Assembly: GCA_016218545.1 (NCBI GenBank)
Contig: JACRDQ010000044.1
Location: 104,427 to 168,426 of the forward strand
Direction: 5' to 3'
Source: Elusimicrobiota bacterium
GTDB taxonomy: Bacteria; Elusimicrobiota; Elusimicrobia; UBA1565; UBA9628
Length of the DNA: 64,000 nucleotides
Positions 28,337 to 37,989 of the stretch are shown here, piece by piece. The notes beneath the pieces are model-generated. The model saw nothing but the letters and a program-made list of their open reading frames with translations, had not been told where the DNA came from and made no database searches. A program made the translations under genes and the position numbers. Each line of letters begins with the position of its first letter. The stretch's first letter is position 1.

Positions 28337-28480
28337 ATGAGCAGGAAGGATGCCAATCCGCTGGATAAGGCCGTGCGGGACATGAAGCGCGGCAGGTTCG
28401 AGGCCAAGGAGCTCTGTCAGGAGGTGAAGGCGGTCAGCAAGGACGCGCGCGTGCGTCATCTGTCCCGCGAACGACATTGA
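28337..28480 (+). CDS. Small basic hypothetical protein (47 aa)
   Basis: ATG 28337 with SD AAGGAGGG; MSRKDANPLDKAVRDMKRGRFEAKELCQEVKAVSKDARVRHLSRERH. Confidence 0.45.
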   Translation: MSRKDANPLDKAVRDMKRGRFEAKELCQEVKAVSKDARVRHLSRERH

Positions 28481-28519
28481 ACCTCGGCGGTCGACGCGCC
28501 TGAGAAGCGCGCCCTGGTC

Positions 28520-29293
28520 TTAAGGCAGGGCCAGGGCCGCGGGGAGGACTTGCGTCATGCCCGTCACTCCGCCTCGGAACACGGGCCTGCGCTTGCGGTC
28601 GAGCACGATGACCGTGAACTCCCCGATCCCCAGGTTCCCGCAGGCTGAGCCATCGGCATCGGCGAGGATCGAGCCCGGCAGGCGGAGGGAGTCCTTCAGG
28701 CTGCGGGCCCCTGGCGGAGTGCCCTGGTGCATGAGGCCGACGAAGGCGGCGCCTTCGGGAGGATTCGAGCCGACGGCCTGGACCAGGCGGCCGAGGTCGG
28801 TCCGGCATTGGGCGCAGTCCCCTGAGAAGCCGTAGAGCACCGCGGGCCTGCCTGCTGCCAGGCCGGAGAGCGTCTGTCTCTGCCCATCCTGGTCCAGCAG
28901 GGAGAAATCCGCGGCCGGCACGCCTGGTGCCTGGAGGCCCTGCGGCGGCGGCTCGGTGGCCGCCTTCCAGCGGCCGTGGAGGACGAAGCCCAGGACCGCG
29001 ATGCTCAGGGCCGCGACCAGCGAGAAGAGGAAGGACCGCGAGGGCGGCTCCGGCTGGGCGGGCTGGACATGGCCGCTGAGATGCTGCCGGATGAGGTTCG
29101 GCGAGCCGCAGCGCTCACAGCGCAGGGCCAGGGGCGGATTGGCGTGGCGGCAGTGGCGGCAGACACCGGGGACCAGGGGGGCGTTGCACTGGAGGCATTC
29201 CTCGTCGTCGCTCCAGACCGGGGTGCCGCAGAACGGGCAGAGGATCTCCTCGGCGGGTCTTGGTTGTCGGGGGTCGGTCATGCCGTCATTCAT
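28520..29293 (-). CDS. Double zinc-ribbon / TM / peroxiredoxin-like (thioredoxin fold) protein
   Basis: CPFCG..CLQC, CRHC..CERCG; FSLLDQDGQRQTLSGLAAGRPAVLYGFSGDCAQCRTDL. Confidence 0.7.
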   Translation of the reverse strand: MNDGMTDPRQPRPAEEILCPFCGTPVWSDDEECLQCNAPLVPGVCRHCRHANPPLALRCERCGSPNLIRQHLSGHVQPAQPEPPSRSFLFSLVAALSIAVLGFVLHGRWKAATEPPPQGLQAPGVPAADFSLLDQDGQRQTLSGLAAGRPAVLYGFSGDCAQCRTDLGRLVQAVGSNPPEGAAFVGLMHQGTPPGARSLKDSLRLPGSILADADGSACGNLGIGEFTVIVLDRKRRPVFRGGVTGMTQVLPAALALP

Positions 29294-30569
29294 AGCGGAG
29301 GGATTCGACCGGGTCCAGGCGCGAGGCCTGCCAGGCCGGGTAGAGGGAGAAGAAGAAGCCCGTGCCGAGCGCGATGAGGAGCGCCCACGCCACGGAGACC
29401 GCGCCCATGGGGGCCATGAACTCCGGGTCAGGGGCCAGCTTGTCGACCAAGAGCCAGCCTAGGCCCGTGCCGACCAGGCCGCCGATGGCGCCCAGGGCCG
29501 TGGCCTCGACCACGAACTGGGCGATGATGTCGAGCCTGGTCGCGCCCAGAGCCCTGCGGATGCCGATCTCGCGGATGCGCGAGAAGATGGTGGCCAGGGT
29601 CACGTTCATGATGCCGATGCCGCTGGCCAGGACCGCCACGATGCCGATGACGAGGATGGACATGGCGCGGTCGCGCATGCGCTTCATGGCGCCCTGGATC
29701 ACGTCGCGGTAGTCCTTGACCTCGATGTCCTTCTCCCCGCGGTGCCGGGACTTGAGGAGCATGCCGACGCGGTTGAGGTAGATGCCCACGCTCGCGGTGT
29801 CTCCGGTGTCCACGTGGATCGTGTCCACGTATTCCGAGCCTCCGCGCCTTCCCCAGCGCCGGCCCAGGGTGTCCTGGTAGGTGGTGATGGGCACGAGGAC
29901 CGTGCCCTTGCCGCCGTAGCCCTCGCTGAACCACCTGGGGTCGCGGTCGCGGGGAGGCTCGGTGATGACGCCTACGATGGTGAAGAGGTGATCCTCGATC
30001 TGGAGCTGCTTGCCCACGACCGAGCGCTGCTTGAGGAACTTGTCGAGGGGCGTGACCGTGAAGTACTTGGCCCACCAGGGCTTCTTGACCCAGCCTCCGG
30101 GCTGGATGATGACGCAGGTCCTGGCCGCGGAATCCACGTCCGTCTTGTTGATGAAGCGTCCCTGCGTCTCGTAGACCCAATCGCGCCTGGCCCACTCCTC
30201 GGTGACGCCCCAGGCGAGGATGTTGTCCTCCTTGAAGTCCCCGATGCGCACGCGCGTGCCCCAGCGCCGGACGACCGGGGAGACCATGTAGAGCTCGGGG
30301 AAGTTCTTGCGGAGCGCGACCGCGTCCTCCCAGGTCAGGCCCTTGGAGAGCCCGCGCGAGACGTAGTTCTGCTTGCGCTCGATCCTGATGCGGCCCGGGC
30401 CGGAGAGCTCGATGAACTTCGCGTAGCGCGCGGCCATGCCCTGGGTCTGGGAAAGGGTGTAGAGCACGGCGGCCACGCCGATGGCCAAGGAGAGGCAGGT
30501 CAAAGCGGAGCGGACCTTGTGCGCCCTGATCTCGACGAAGGCGGTCCGGCCGAGCTCCGGCAGTCTCAT
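29286..30569 (-). CDS. MacB/FtsX-type ABC transporter permease
   Basis: RSALTCLSLAIGVAAVLYTLSQ, GIGIMNVTLATIFSRIREIGIRRALGATRLDI; ATGA overlap with upstream gene. Confidence 0.88.
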   Translation of the reverse strand: MRLPELGRTAFVEIRAHKVRSALTCLSLAIGVAAVLYTLSQTQGMAARYAKFIELSGPGRIRIERKQNYVSRGLSKGLTWEDAVALRKNFPELYMVSPVVRRWGTRVRIGDFKEDNILAWGVTEEWARRDWVYETQGRFINKTDVDSAARTCVIIQPGGWVKKPWWAKYFTVTPLDKFLKQRSVVGKQLQIEDHLFTIVGVITEPPRDRDPRWFSEGYGGKGTVLVPITTYQDTLGRRWGRRGGSEYVDTIHVDTGDTASVGIYLNRVGMLLKSRHRGEKDIEVKDYRDVIQGAMKRMRDRAMSILVIGIVAVLASGIGIMNVTLATIFSRIREIGIRRALGATRLDIIAQFVVEATALGAIGGLVGTGLGWLLVDKLAPDPEFMAPMGAVSVAWALLIALGTGFFFSLYPAWQASRLDPVESLRYE

Positions 30570-31909
30570 TCGCTCCTCAGGGCGTCGACCGGGTCGAGCT
30601 TGCTCGCCTGATACGCGGGGTAGAGGGCGAAGAGAGCGGCCACCAGGGCGGCCACGGCCATGCCGATCAAGCCGTGGTACCAGGCCACCGCGGCCACGTC
30701 GCGGTCCGCGGCCTTGGCGAAGGTGGACAGCCCCACCACGCCCAGGCCGATGCCCGCCAGGCCGCCGGCCAAGCCCAGGAGGGCGGCCTCGACGAGGAAC
30801 TGGGCCATGATGTCGAGCTTGGAGGCGCCCAGGGCGCGGCGGATGCCGATCTCCTTGATGCGCGAGAAGATGATGGCCAGGGTCACGTTCATGATGCCGA
30901 TGCCGCCGGCGAAGAGCGCGACCCCTCCGAGGATGATGGCCGCGATGAGCCATTTCTTCGCCTCGGCGAGCTCGTTCTCGATCATGTCCCGGGAGTCGTT
31001 GATGTCGAAGTCCTCCTCGCCGCGGTGGCGGGACTTGAGCAGGGCCGCGATCGAGCTCTTGGCCTTGCCCACGGTCTCGCGGGAGCCCGTGTCGACCACG
31101 ATGGAGTCCACCGCGGTCTGAGGGGCCGACTCGTCCTGGTTCCCCAGGACCCGCTGGAAGGTCGAGACCGGGATCACGATGCCGGGCCGGTTCCAGGAGA
31201 ACCAGCGGGGATCCTCGTCCCGCGGCGGGTTCTTGAGGGTGCCCACCACGGTGAAGAGGCGGCCCTCGATCGAGATGTCCCTGCCCAGGAGGTCGTGGCG
31301 GGCCGCGTACTCCTCGAACTCGCTCTTCCAGCTCCAGAACGAGGCCCAGAAGGGCTTCTTGACCCAGCCTCCGGGCACGATCACGACGCAGACGCGCGCG
31401 GACCGGCGCACGTCCCAGTCGTTGAGGAAGCGGCCGCTCAGGGTGTAGACCCAGTCGCGCTTGCGCCACTCGGGCGTGATGCCCTGCACGTAGGCGTCCT
31501 CGACCTTGGTCTTGCCGTCGCGGACCGTGGCGCCCCAGCGGCCGGTGAGGGGGTAGACCATGTAGAGCCCGGGGACCTCCGAGCGGATGGCGTCCGCGTC
31601 CTCGGTGGTCAGGCCCCGGGAGAGCCCGCGGGAAACGTAGTCGCGCTTCCTCTCGACCTCCATGCGGCCCGGGCCGAGGAGGTCCATGGCCTGGGTCATG
31701 GCGTCCTGCATGCCCTTGACCTGGGCGAGGGTGTAGATGAGTGAGGCCACGCCCACGGCGATGGCCGCGAAGCTCAGGACCGAGCGGAACTTGTTGGTGC
31801 GGATCTCGCGGAAGCCCGTCTTGCAGGCCTCCGACAGGGAGAGGGCGGCCGCTCCCGCTGCGCGGACCGCGGCCGAGCCTGTCGTCTCAGGCCTGCTGGA
31901 GCCGGCCAT
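30566..31909 (-). CDS. MacB/FtsX-type ABC transporter permease
   Basis: FRSVLSFAAIAVGVASLIYTLAQ, GIGIMNVTLAIIFSRIKEIGIRRALGASKLDI. Confidence 0.88.
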   Translation of the reverse strand: MAGSSRPETTGSAAVRAAGAAALSLSEACKTGFREIRTNKFRSVLSFAAIAVGVASLIYTLAQVKGMQDAMTQAMDLLGPGRMEVERKRDYVSRGLSRGLTTEDADAIRSEVPGLYMVYPLTGRWGATVRDGKTKVEDAYVQGITPEWRKRDWVYTLSGRFLNDWDVRRSARVCVVIVPGGWVKKPFWASFWSWKSEFEEYAARHDLLGRDISIEGRLFTVVGTLKNPPRDEDPRWFSWNRPGIVIPVSTFQRVLGNQDESAPQTAVDSIVVDTGSRETVGKAKSSIAALLKSRHRGEEDFDINDSRDMIENELAEAKKWLIAAIILGGVALFAGGIGIMNVTLAIIFSRIKEIGIRRALGASKLDIMAQFLVEAALLGLAGGLAGIGLGVVGLSTFAKAADRDVAAVAWYHGLIGMAVAALVAALFALYPAYQASKLDPVDALRSE

Positions 31910-32540
31910 CCTTCATCCTCAGGGTCCGCTGGGCCGTGGCCCCGATGCCCGCGTCGTGGGTGACGAGGATCACGGTCTTGCCCTCGGCGTGGAGCTCCTT
32001 GAAGAGGGCCAGGATCTCGGCGCTGGACTTGGAGTCGAGGTTCCCGGTGGGCTCGTCGGCCAGGAGGATATCGGGGCCGTTGGCCAGGGCGCGCGCGATG
32101 CCCACGCGTTGGCGCTCGCCGCCGGAGAGCTCGAGCGGGGTCCGGCCGCACTTGCGGCCGAGGCCCACCCGGTGGAGCAGGTCCTCGGCCCGCGTCCTCT
32201 GCTCCGCCGAATGGACGCCGGCGTAGGACATGGGCAGGCTCACGTTCTCGGCCGCGGAGAGGCGCGGGAGCAGGTTGAAGGCCTGGAACACGAAGCCGAT
32301 CTTGGCCCGGCGCAGGAGGGTGCGTTTGTCGTCGGCCAAGGACGAGGCATCGGCCCCGTCGAGGACGTACCGGCCCGAGGTCGGCCGGTCGAGGAGGCCG
32401 AGGATGTTGAGCATGGTGGACTTGCCGCAGCCCGAGGGCCCCATGATGGCCACGAACTCGCCCTTGGCGATCGCGAAGCTCACGCCGGCCAGGGCCTGGA
32501 AGTCGCCGTAGAAGCGGACGACGTCCTCGAAACGGATCAT
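31887..32540 (-). CDS. LolD/MacB-type ABC transporter ATP-binding protein
   Basis: GPSGCGKSTMLNILGLLDRPTSG, LSGGERQRVGIARALANGPDILLADEPTGNLDSKS. Confidence 0.93.
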   Translation of the reverse strand: MIRFEDVVRFYGDFQALAGVSFAIAKGEFVAIMGPSGCGKSTMLNILGLLDRPTSGRYVLDGADASSLADDKRTLLRRAKIGFVFQAFNLLPRLSAAENVSLPMSYAGVHSAEQRTRAEDLLHRVGLGRKCGRTPLELSGGERQRVGIARALANGPDILLADEPTGNLDSKSSAEILALFKELHAEGKTVILVTHDAGIGATAQRTLRMKDGRLQQA

Positions 32541-32542
32541 GG

Positions 32543-33496
32543 TCAGGACTTCTTGCTCTGGGCCGGCTTCTCGGTAAGGAGCTTCTGGCCCTCGGCCACG
32601 CCGTCTTTGACCTCGACCTCGGTCTCATTGCGCAGGCCGAGCTTGAGGGTCTTCTTGACCGGCTTGGCCTTCTTGTCCGCCGGGGCGACGTAGGCGATCT
32701 CCGAGCCCTTCTCCTCGAACACGGTGGAGAGGGGGATCTTGAGCACGGCCTTGCGGGTGTCGAGCAGGCCGTCCACGCGGGCGGTCATGCCGGGCTTGAG
32801 GCGCGGGTCGGTCTTCTGGAGGCTCACCTCGACCTTGAAGTTCTTGAGGTTGTTCTGGTCCTTCTCGGCCTGGGGCGAGACCATGGTCACCTTGGAGGGG
32901 AACTTGGACTCCGGCAGGGCGTCCACCTCGACCGTGACGGGCATTCCTTCCTTGAGCTTGAGGATGTCCATCTCGCTGATCTTCATCTTGACCACGAGCT
33001 TGGTGATGTCGGCCACGGTGAGGAGGTAGGTCGGGTTGGTGGACTCCGTGAGCCCGATGACGTAGTCGCCGAGCTTGGCCAGGGTGCTGTCCTGCTGGTA
33101 GCTCCCCTTGGGCTGGTAGCGCATGACCACGCCGTCGATGGGGCTCGTCACGGCCACGGGCACGTAGCCCTCGGTCTCGGTCCTGCCGGGCTGGATGACC
33201 GCGAGCTTGTCTCCCTTCCTGACGCGGTGGCCCTCGTCCACGAGCATCTCGATGACGCGTCCGCTGACCTTGGGGGCGACGTCTACGGAGTGCTTCGGGG
33301 TGAGCTCTCCCGAGTCCTTGAAATGCACCTCGATGTCGCCCTTCTCCACCACGGCCACGTTGTCGCCGTCCGGCGCGGGGTTCTTGGAGGCGCGGTACTT
33401 CTTCCAGCCGTACCAGCCGCCTCCTCCCAACAGCGCCAGCGCGACTACGACCGCGATCCACCGGCCTTTGGACCAGCTCTTGAGCCTGCTCACCAT
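32543..33496 (-). CDS. HlyD/MacA-type periplasmic adaptor subunit
   Basis: N-terminal TM, VDVAPKVSGRVIEMLVDEGHRVRKGDKLAVI. Confidence 0.88.
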   Translation of the reverse strand: MVSRLKSWSKGRWIAVVVALALLGGGGWYGWKKYRASKNPAPDGDNVAVVEKGDIEVHFKDSGELTPKHSVDVAPKVSGRVIEMLVDEGHRVRKGDKLAVIQPGRTETEGYVPVAVTSPIDGVVMRYQPKGSYQQDSTLAKLGDYVIGLTESTNPTYLLTVADITKLVVKMKISEMDILKLKEGMPVTVEVDALPESKFPSKVTMVSPQAEKDQNNLKNFKVEVSLQKTDPRLKPGMTARVDGLLDTRKAVLKIPLSTVFEEKGSEIAYVAPADKKAKPVKKTLKLGLRNETEVEVKDGVAEGQKLLTEKPAQSKKS

Positions 33497-34791
33497 AGGG
33501 GATCTCCCACTGCCAGTTTATAGAGCGCGCGGTTGATGAAGGCCTCGTGCAGGGCCTGGGCCCGGTCCACCCGGGCGGAGAGGTAGTCGAGCTGGGCCTG
33601 GGCCAGGGTGATGACGTCGGCCGAGCCTTGCTTGTACCGCTCGTTGACGATGGCCAGGTTCCTGCTCGCGATGACCTCCTTCTGGGACGTGATGTGGTAG
33701 GTCTTGTACGCGCGCTCGAGGACGATGTAGGCGGAGTGCAGGTCGCTGGTCACGGTCCGCTCCGCCGAGGCCAGCGCCGCCGCGCTCCTCTTCTTCTCAG
33801 CGGCCGAGGCCCGGTAGTTGAAGTATTGCGAGGCGAAATTGAAGTTGAACGGCGCGGAGAGCGAGAGCCCCAGCTGATAGTAGGGGTTGGGGTTCGCCGG
33901 CCTGCCCGGCCCGAGGTCCGCCCGGCTGAGGGTGGCGTTGACGGCCAGGGTCGGAGTCATGCCCTGGAGCGCCAGGTCGAGGCCGGCCTGGGCGCGCTCG
34001 AGGTCGCGGCGGGCCTTGAGCACGTCGGGCTTCTGGGCCAGGGCCCGGGCGAGGTCCAGGGCCACCTGCGGCAGGACGGTCGCCCCCGGATCGAGGTCCG
34101 CCTTGAGCGCGGCGGGCGAGAAGGGGTCGCGTTCGATGAGGATGTTGAACGTCACGAGGGAGGACTTGGTGTCGGCCACGGCCGCGGCCAGGCGCTGCTC
34201 CGCGGAGCGCCAGTCCGTCTCGGACTTGAGGAGGTCCGAGAGGCTCTTCATGCCGTTGCGGTAGAGCTCCTCGGTGAGCCGGTACTGCTCGGCCTGGGCC
34301 GCGAGGTTCTGGTCGGTGACGTCCTGGAGGCTCAGCTTGAGGTCGAGGTCGTAGAAGGCCCGGAGAGCCTCGAAGGACCTGGACTGCGTGACCGAGCGCA
34401 GGCTCTCCAGCGAGGAATCCCGGCTCAAGCGGCTCTGGCGGGTCTTGAGGTAGTCCTGGAAGCTGTTGAAGAGGTTGAGGTTGAGGCTCGTGGCCGCGCT
34501 CATGTCCTGGCGCTCCATGCGCCAGACATTGAAGCGGTAGTCGTTGAGGGTGCTGTGGCCGTAGAACGGGCCCTGCAGGGTGAAGCCGAGGGTCGGCAGG
34601 GTCGCGGCCGCGAACTGGGACTTCCACTGGTAGGCCGCGGCCTGGGAGGACTCGCGGGCCTGGCGTACCTCAGGGGACTTCTCGAGGGCCGCCTGGACGT
34701 AGGCCGTGAGGGTGTAGGACTCGGCTGTCGGAGCCGCGGGCTGGGCCGCGAGCGGAGCGCACAAGAGGAGCAGGAGGGGGATCAGGCGCAT
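33490..34791 (-). CDS. TolC family outer membrane efflux protein
   Basis: Signal peptide, YTLTAYVQAALEKSPEVRQARESSQAA, paired helical repeat organisation. Confidence 0.87.
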   Translation of the reverse strand: MRLIPLLLLLCAPLAAQPAAPTAESYTLTAYVQAALEKSPEVRQARESSQAAAYQWKSQFAAATLPTLGFTLQGPFYGHSTLNDYRFNVWRMERQDMSAATSLNLNLFNSFQDYLKTRQSRLSRDSSLESLRSVTQSRSFEALRAFYDLDLKLSLQDVTDQNLAAQAEQYRLTEELYRNGMKSLSDLLKSETDWRSAEQRLAAAVADTKSSLVTFNILIERDPFSPAALKADLDPGATVLPQVALDLARALAQKPDVLKARRDLERAQAGLDLALQGMTPTLAVNATLSRADLGPGRPANPNPYYQLGLSLSAPFNFNFASQYFNYRASAAEKKRSAAALASAERTVTSDLHSAYIVLERAYKTYHITSQKEVIASRNLAIVNERYKQGSADVITLAQAQLDYLSARVDRAQALHEAFINRALYKLAVGDPLW

Positions 34792-34872
34792 AAGGCATGC
34801 CTATGATAACATTTTTCCTAAAAGACCCGGCTTCCCGCCTGCCCTGAATGATATAATCCGCTGGGAAACGCC

Positions 34873-35397
34873 ATGACCCTCCAGGGGAAGAAAGCCGTCG
34901 TGCTCATCGAGGAGCAGTACCAGGAGCTCGAGGTATGGGTCCCCTACTATCGGCTCAAGGAGGAAGGTGCCCAGGCGCTCCTCCTCGGGCCTGAGAAAGG
35001 CAGGGTCTTCAAGGGCAAGTTCGGCTATCCCGCGTTCGTGGAAGCGGCCTACGCGGAGCTCCGGCCGGAGCAGGTCGACGCGGTGGTCGTCCCGGGAGGG
35101 TTCGCCCCGGACTTCATGCGGCGCTACCCCGAGCCTGCGGCCTTCGTGGCCGGGGCCTTCAAGGCGGGCAAGGTCGTGGCCTCCATCTGCCACGGAGCCT
35201 GGATCCTCGCCTCGGCCGGGGTGCTCAAGGGCCGCAAAGCCACCTCCTTCTACGCCATCGCCGACGACGTGAGGAACGCCGGGGCCCAGTGGGTGGACGC
35301 CGAGGTCTGCGTGGACGGCGGGCTCATCACCAGCCGCAAGCCCGAGGACCTGCCCGCCTTCTGCCGGGAGCTCGTCAAGGCCCTGTCCTCCTCATGA
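34873..35397 (+). CDS. DJ-1/PfpI family protein
   Basis: KKAVVLIEEQYQELEVWVPYYRLKEEGA, VVASICHGAWILASAGVLKGRKATSF. Confidence 0.93.
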   Translation: MTLQGKKAVVLIEEQYQELEVWVPYYRLKEEGAQALLLGPEKGRVFKGKFGYPAFVEAAYAELRPEQVDAVVVPGGFAPDFMRRYPEPAAFVAGAFKAGKVVASICHGAWILASAGVLKGRKATSFYAIADDVRNAGAQWVDAEVCVDGGLITSRKPEDLPAFCRELVKALSSS

Positions 35398-36266
35398 GCG
35401 ACTACATCCGCGAGATCCGCGAGGTCCGCAAGCGGGTCTATCTCGCTCCGCTCGAGATGCGCGTGCTGGCCGTAGACGTCGTCAAGCAGATCTCCGGCAC
35501 CAACATGTTCACCGAGGCCGCGAGCCTCGCCTACACGACCATCCTCTCCATCATCCCGGCCCTGGCGGTGAGCTTCGCCACCTTCAAGGCCTTCGGCGGC
35601 ATGGAGAAGCTCTACTCCCTCGTCGAGCCCATGATCATCAAGAACCTGGCCGAGGGCTCGGAGGAGGCCGTCATCCTGGCGATCCGCGGCTTCATCGCCA
35701 ACGTGCATACCGGCGCCATCGGCATCAGCGGGTTCGCGGGCCTGATCGTGACGAGCATGCTGATGTTCTATTCCATCGAGTGCGCCATCAACAATATCTG
35801 GCGGGCGCCCATGCGCAGGGGGGGGCTGTGGGTGCTCCGGCGCATCGCCTACTACTGGTTCTTCATCACCATGGGGCCCCTGGCCGTGGCCGTGGCGGTC
35901 GGGGCGGGCTCCTCCATGAGCGTGCCGTTCAGCAGGCTCCTGCCCGGAGGCGCCGGGTTCTTCCTCCTGGCGAGCGGCTTCTTCTTCGTGGTCTTCAAGC
36001 TCGTGCCCAACCGGCACGTGCACTGGCAGGCCGCCTTCATCGCCGGCATCATCACGGGCGCGGGCTGGTCCGTGGCCCGCGCCAGCTACGGCATCTACAC
36101 GCGCGAGGTCGTCACGTACAGCAAGATCTACGGGTCGGTCGGCGCCATCCCCATCCTGCTGGTGTGGATCTACATCATCTGGGTCATCGTCCTCACGGGG
36201 GCTGCGGTCGCGGCCGTGCTGCAGAAGATGATCGACGACCAGCCGCCGCTGGCTCCGAAGCACTAG
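35394..36266 (+). CDS. YihY/BrkB family inner membrane protein
   Basis: FTEAASLAYTTILSIIPALAVSFATF, YSKIYGSVGAIPILLVWIYIIWVIVLTGAAVAAVLQ; ATGA overlap. Confidence 0.88.
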   Translation: MSDYIREIREVRKRVYLAPLEMRVLAVDVVKQISGTNMFTEAASLAYTTILSIIPALAVSFATFKAFGGMEKLYSLVEPMIIKNLAEGSEEAVILAIRGFIANVHTGAIGISGFAGLIVTSMLMFYSIECAINNIWRAPMRRGGLWVLRRIAYYWFFITMGPLAVAVAVGAGSSMSVPFSRLLPGGAGFFLLASGFFFVVFKLVPNRHVHWQAAFIAGIITGAGWSVARASYGIYTREVVTYSKIYGSVGAIPILLVWIYIIWVIVLTGAAVAAVLQKMIDDQPPLAPKH

Positions 36267-36276
36267 AGCAAGAACT

Positions 36277-37161
36277 ATGAAAAAGCATTCCGTCGTGCTG
36301 GCGGCCCTCCTGGTCTCAGGCTGCGCCGAGCTCCCGGTCTCAGGAGGGACGACCTCCGGACCGGACGCGCCCGCGCCGGCGTCCCCCGCTGCCGCGGTTC
36401 CGGCCGCTCCGCCGGCGGCTCGGCCCGGGGCCGCGGCTGAGCCCGTGAAAGTGGACCCCCTCATCAGCAGCACCCTGCTCGCCGCTCTGGAGAGGAAGGA
36501 CGACCAGCGCGTGGACTGGTCGGAGTGCAACAGGAGCCTGCCGCCCGTGGTCTGCGAGATCGTCAAGGTGGGCTCTCCCATCGGCTACGCCTTGAAGAAC
36601 CGCTACCTCAACCTCGGTGTCCCAATAGCCGAGGGGCTCGCTCGCAACGAGGACCCCGTGTTCCGAGAGCAGCTCGTGACCCTGGCCCGATGGGACTCCA
36701 ACCCGGAAGTCCGTTCCGCCGCTCTGGTCGCGGTGGCGGGTTTCGGCGACGTCAGCCACCTGGCCATCTTCCGCGAGGCCCTGGTGCACCTCAACGCGGC
36801 CGTGCGCTTCGGCGCCATGGAGGGGCTCCTCATGTGGGGCCATCCCGAGATGACCCTGCCGCTCCTGGCCGCGGCCTCGGAGCGCGACAACGAGCCCATC
36901 CTGCGGGTCTACGCGGCGGCGGGCCTGGCCAAGCTGGCCGACCCCAGGGGTCTGGCCAAGCTCCGCGCCGGCCTCGACAACCCGAGTTGGCTGGTCAAGG
37001 CCATGGCAGCCCGCTACCTCGGCGAGTACGGCGCGTCCGAGGACTACTTCACCCTGGTCTCGCGCATCGGCCGCGAGCAGGACAACGATTTCGTGGTGGC
37101 CGAGTACTGCGTCTCGGCGCTCAAGCTCTTCGGCAGGAAGAAGAAGGGAGGCGCGCCATGA
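36277..37161 (+). CDS. HEAT-repeat lipoprotein
   Basis: Lipobox LLVSGC; repeated RSAALVAVAGF / VRFGAMEGLLMWG / LRVYAAAGLAKLAD. Confidence 0.75.
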   Translation: MKKHSVVLAALLVSGCAELPVSGGTTSGPDAPAPASPAAAVPAAPPAARPGAAAEPVKVDPLISSTLLAALERKDDQRVDWSECNRSLPPVVCEIVKVGSPIGYALKNRYLNLGVPIAEGLARNEDPVFREQLVTLARWDSNPEVRSAALVAVAGFGDVSHLAIFREALVHLNAAVRFGAMEGLLMWGHPEMTLPLLAAASERDNEPILRVYAAAGLAKLADPRGLAKLRAGLDNPSWLVKAMAARYLGEYGASEDYFTLVSRIGREQDNDFVVAEYCVSALKLFGRKKKGGAP

Positions 37162-37988
37162 AGAAGCTGATCACGGCCTGCGTCCTCCCGGGGCTCCTCG
37201 CCCTGTCCTTGCCCGTGCCCGCGCTCTGCGCCGCGGCCATGCTGCCCGAGCTCGAGCCCCTGGTCATCACCGCGCCCCGCGACCGGCTGCCCAAGGACCA
37301 GGTCATCGACCCGCAGATCAACATGCACCTGCTCCGGCTCCTCCAGTCCAGGCAGGACGCCCGGGCCTCCTCCGAGGAGGAGCTCGCGGCCTCGGTGGGC
37401 AACCTCACGAACCTCACCACGGCCACGGGCTTCAAGCTCAAGACCCGCTACACGGAACTGGGCTTCCTCCTCACCGAGGGCCTGGCCGGGGTCAAGGACC
37501 TCCAGCTTTCCAACGAGCTCGAACGCACGGTCAAGTTCGGCACGAACCAGCAGATACGGTCCGCGGCCATGGTGGCCCTGGCCTACACGAAGGACCAGCG
37601 GTACCTCTCTCTGTTCCAGAGCGGCCTGCAGGACGTCAACGTCACGGTGCGCCTGGCGGCGGTGGAGTCCCTGCTCCTGCTGGGCGGGCCGTCGGCGCTC
37701 TTCCCGCTCATGAACGCGGCGCGTGACGACGTCTCTCCGGCGGTGCGCGTCTACGCGGCCCAGGGCCTCTGGCGGACCGGGGAGCCCTACGGCCGGGAGG
37801 TCCTCCTGCGGCATTGCGAGCACGAGGACTGGATGGTCCGCGCCATGGCGGTCAGGTACCTCGGGGACCTCGGCAAGGGAGAGGATTATCGGAAGCTCAT
37901 GGTCCAGCTCGGCCGCGAGACGCACTCAGTGGTCAAGGTCGAGCTGGCGGGCGCGCTGCTCAATCTGCAGGAATCCAAGGATAGGTGA
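37158..37988 (+). CDS. Secreted HEAT-repeat protein
   Basis: MKKLITACVLPGLLALSLPVPALCAA; same HEAT periodicity as upstream paralog. Confidence 0.75.
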   Translation: MKKLITACVLPGLLALSLPVPALCAAAMLPELEPLVITAPRDRLPKDQVIDPQINMHLLRLLQSRQDARASSEEELAASVGNLTNLTTATGFKLKTRYTELGFLLTEGLAGVKDLQLSNELERTVKFGTNQQIRSAAMVALAYTKDQRYLSLFQSGLQDVNVTVRLAAVESLLLLGGPSALFPLMNAARDDVSPAVRVYAAQGLWRTGEPYGREVLLRHCEHEDWMVRAMAVRYLGDLGKGEDYRKLMVQLGRETHSVVKVELAGALLNLQESKDR

Positions 37989-37989
37989 C

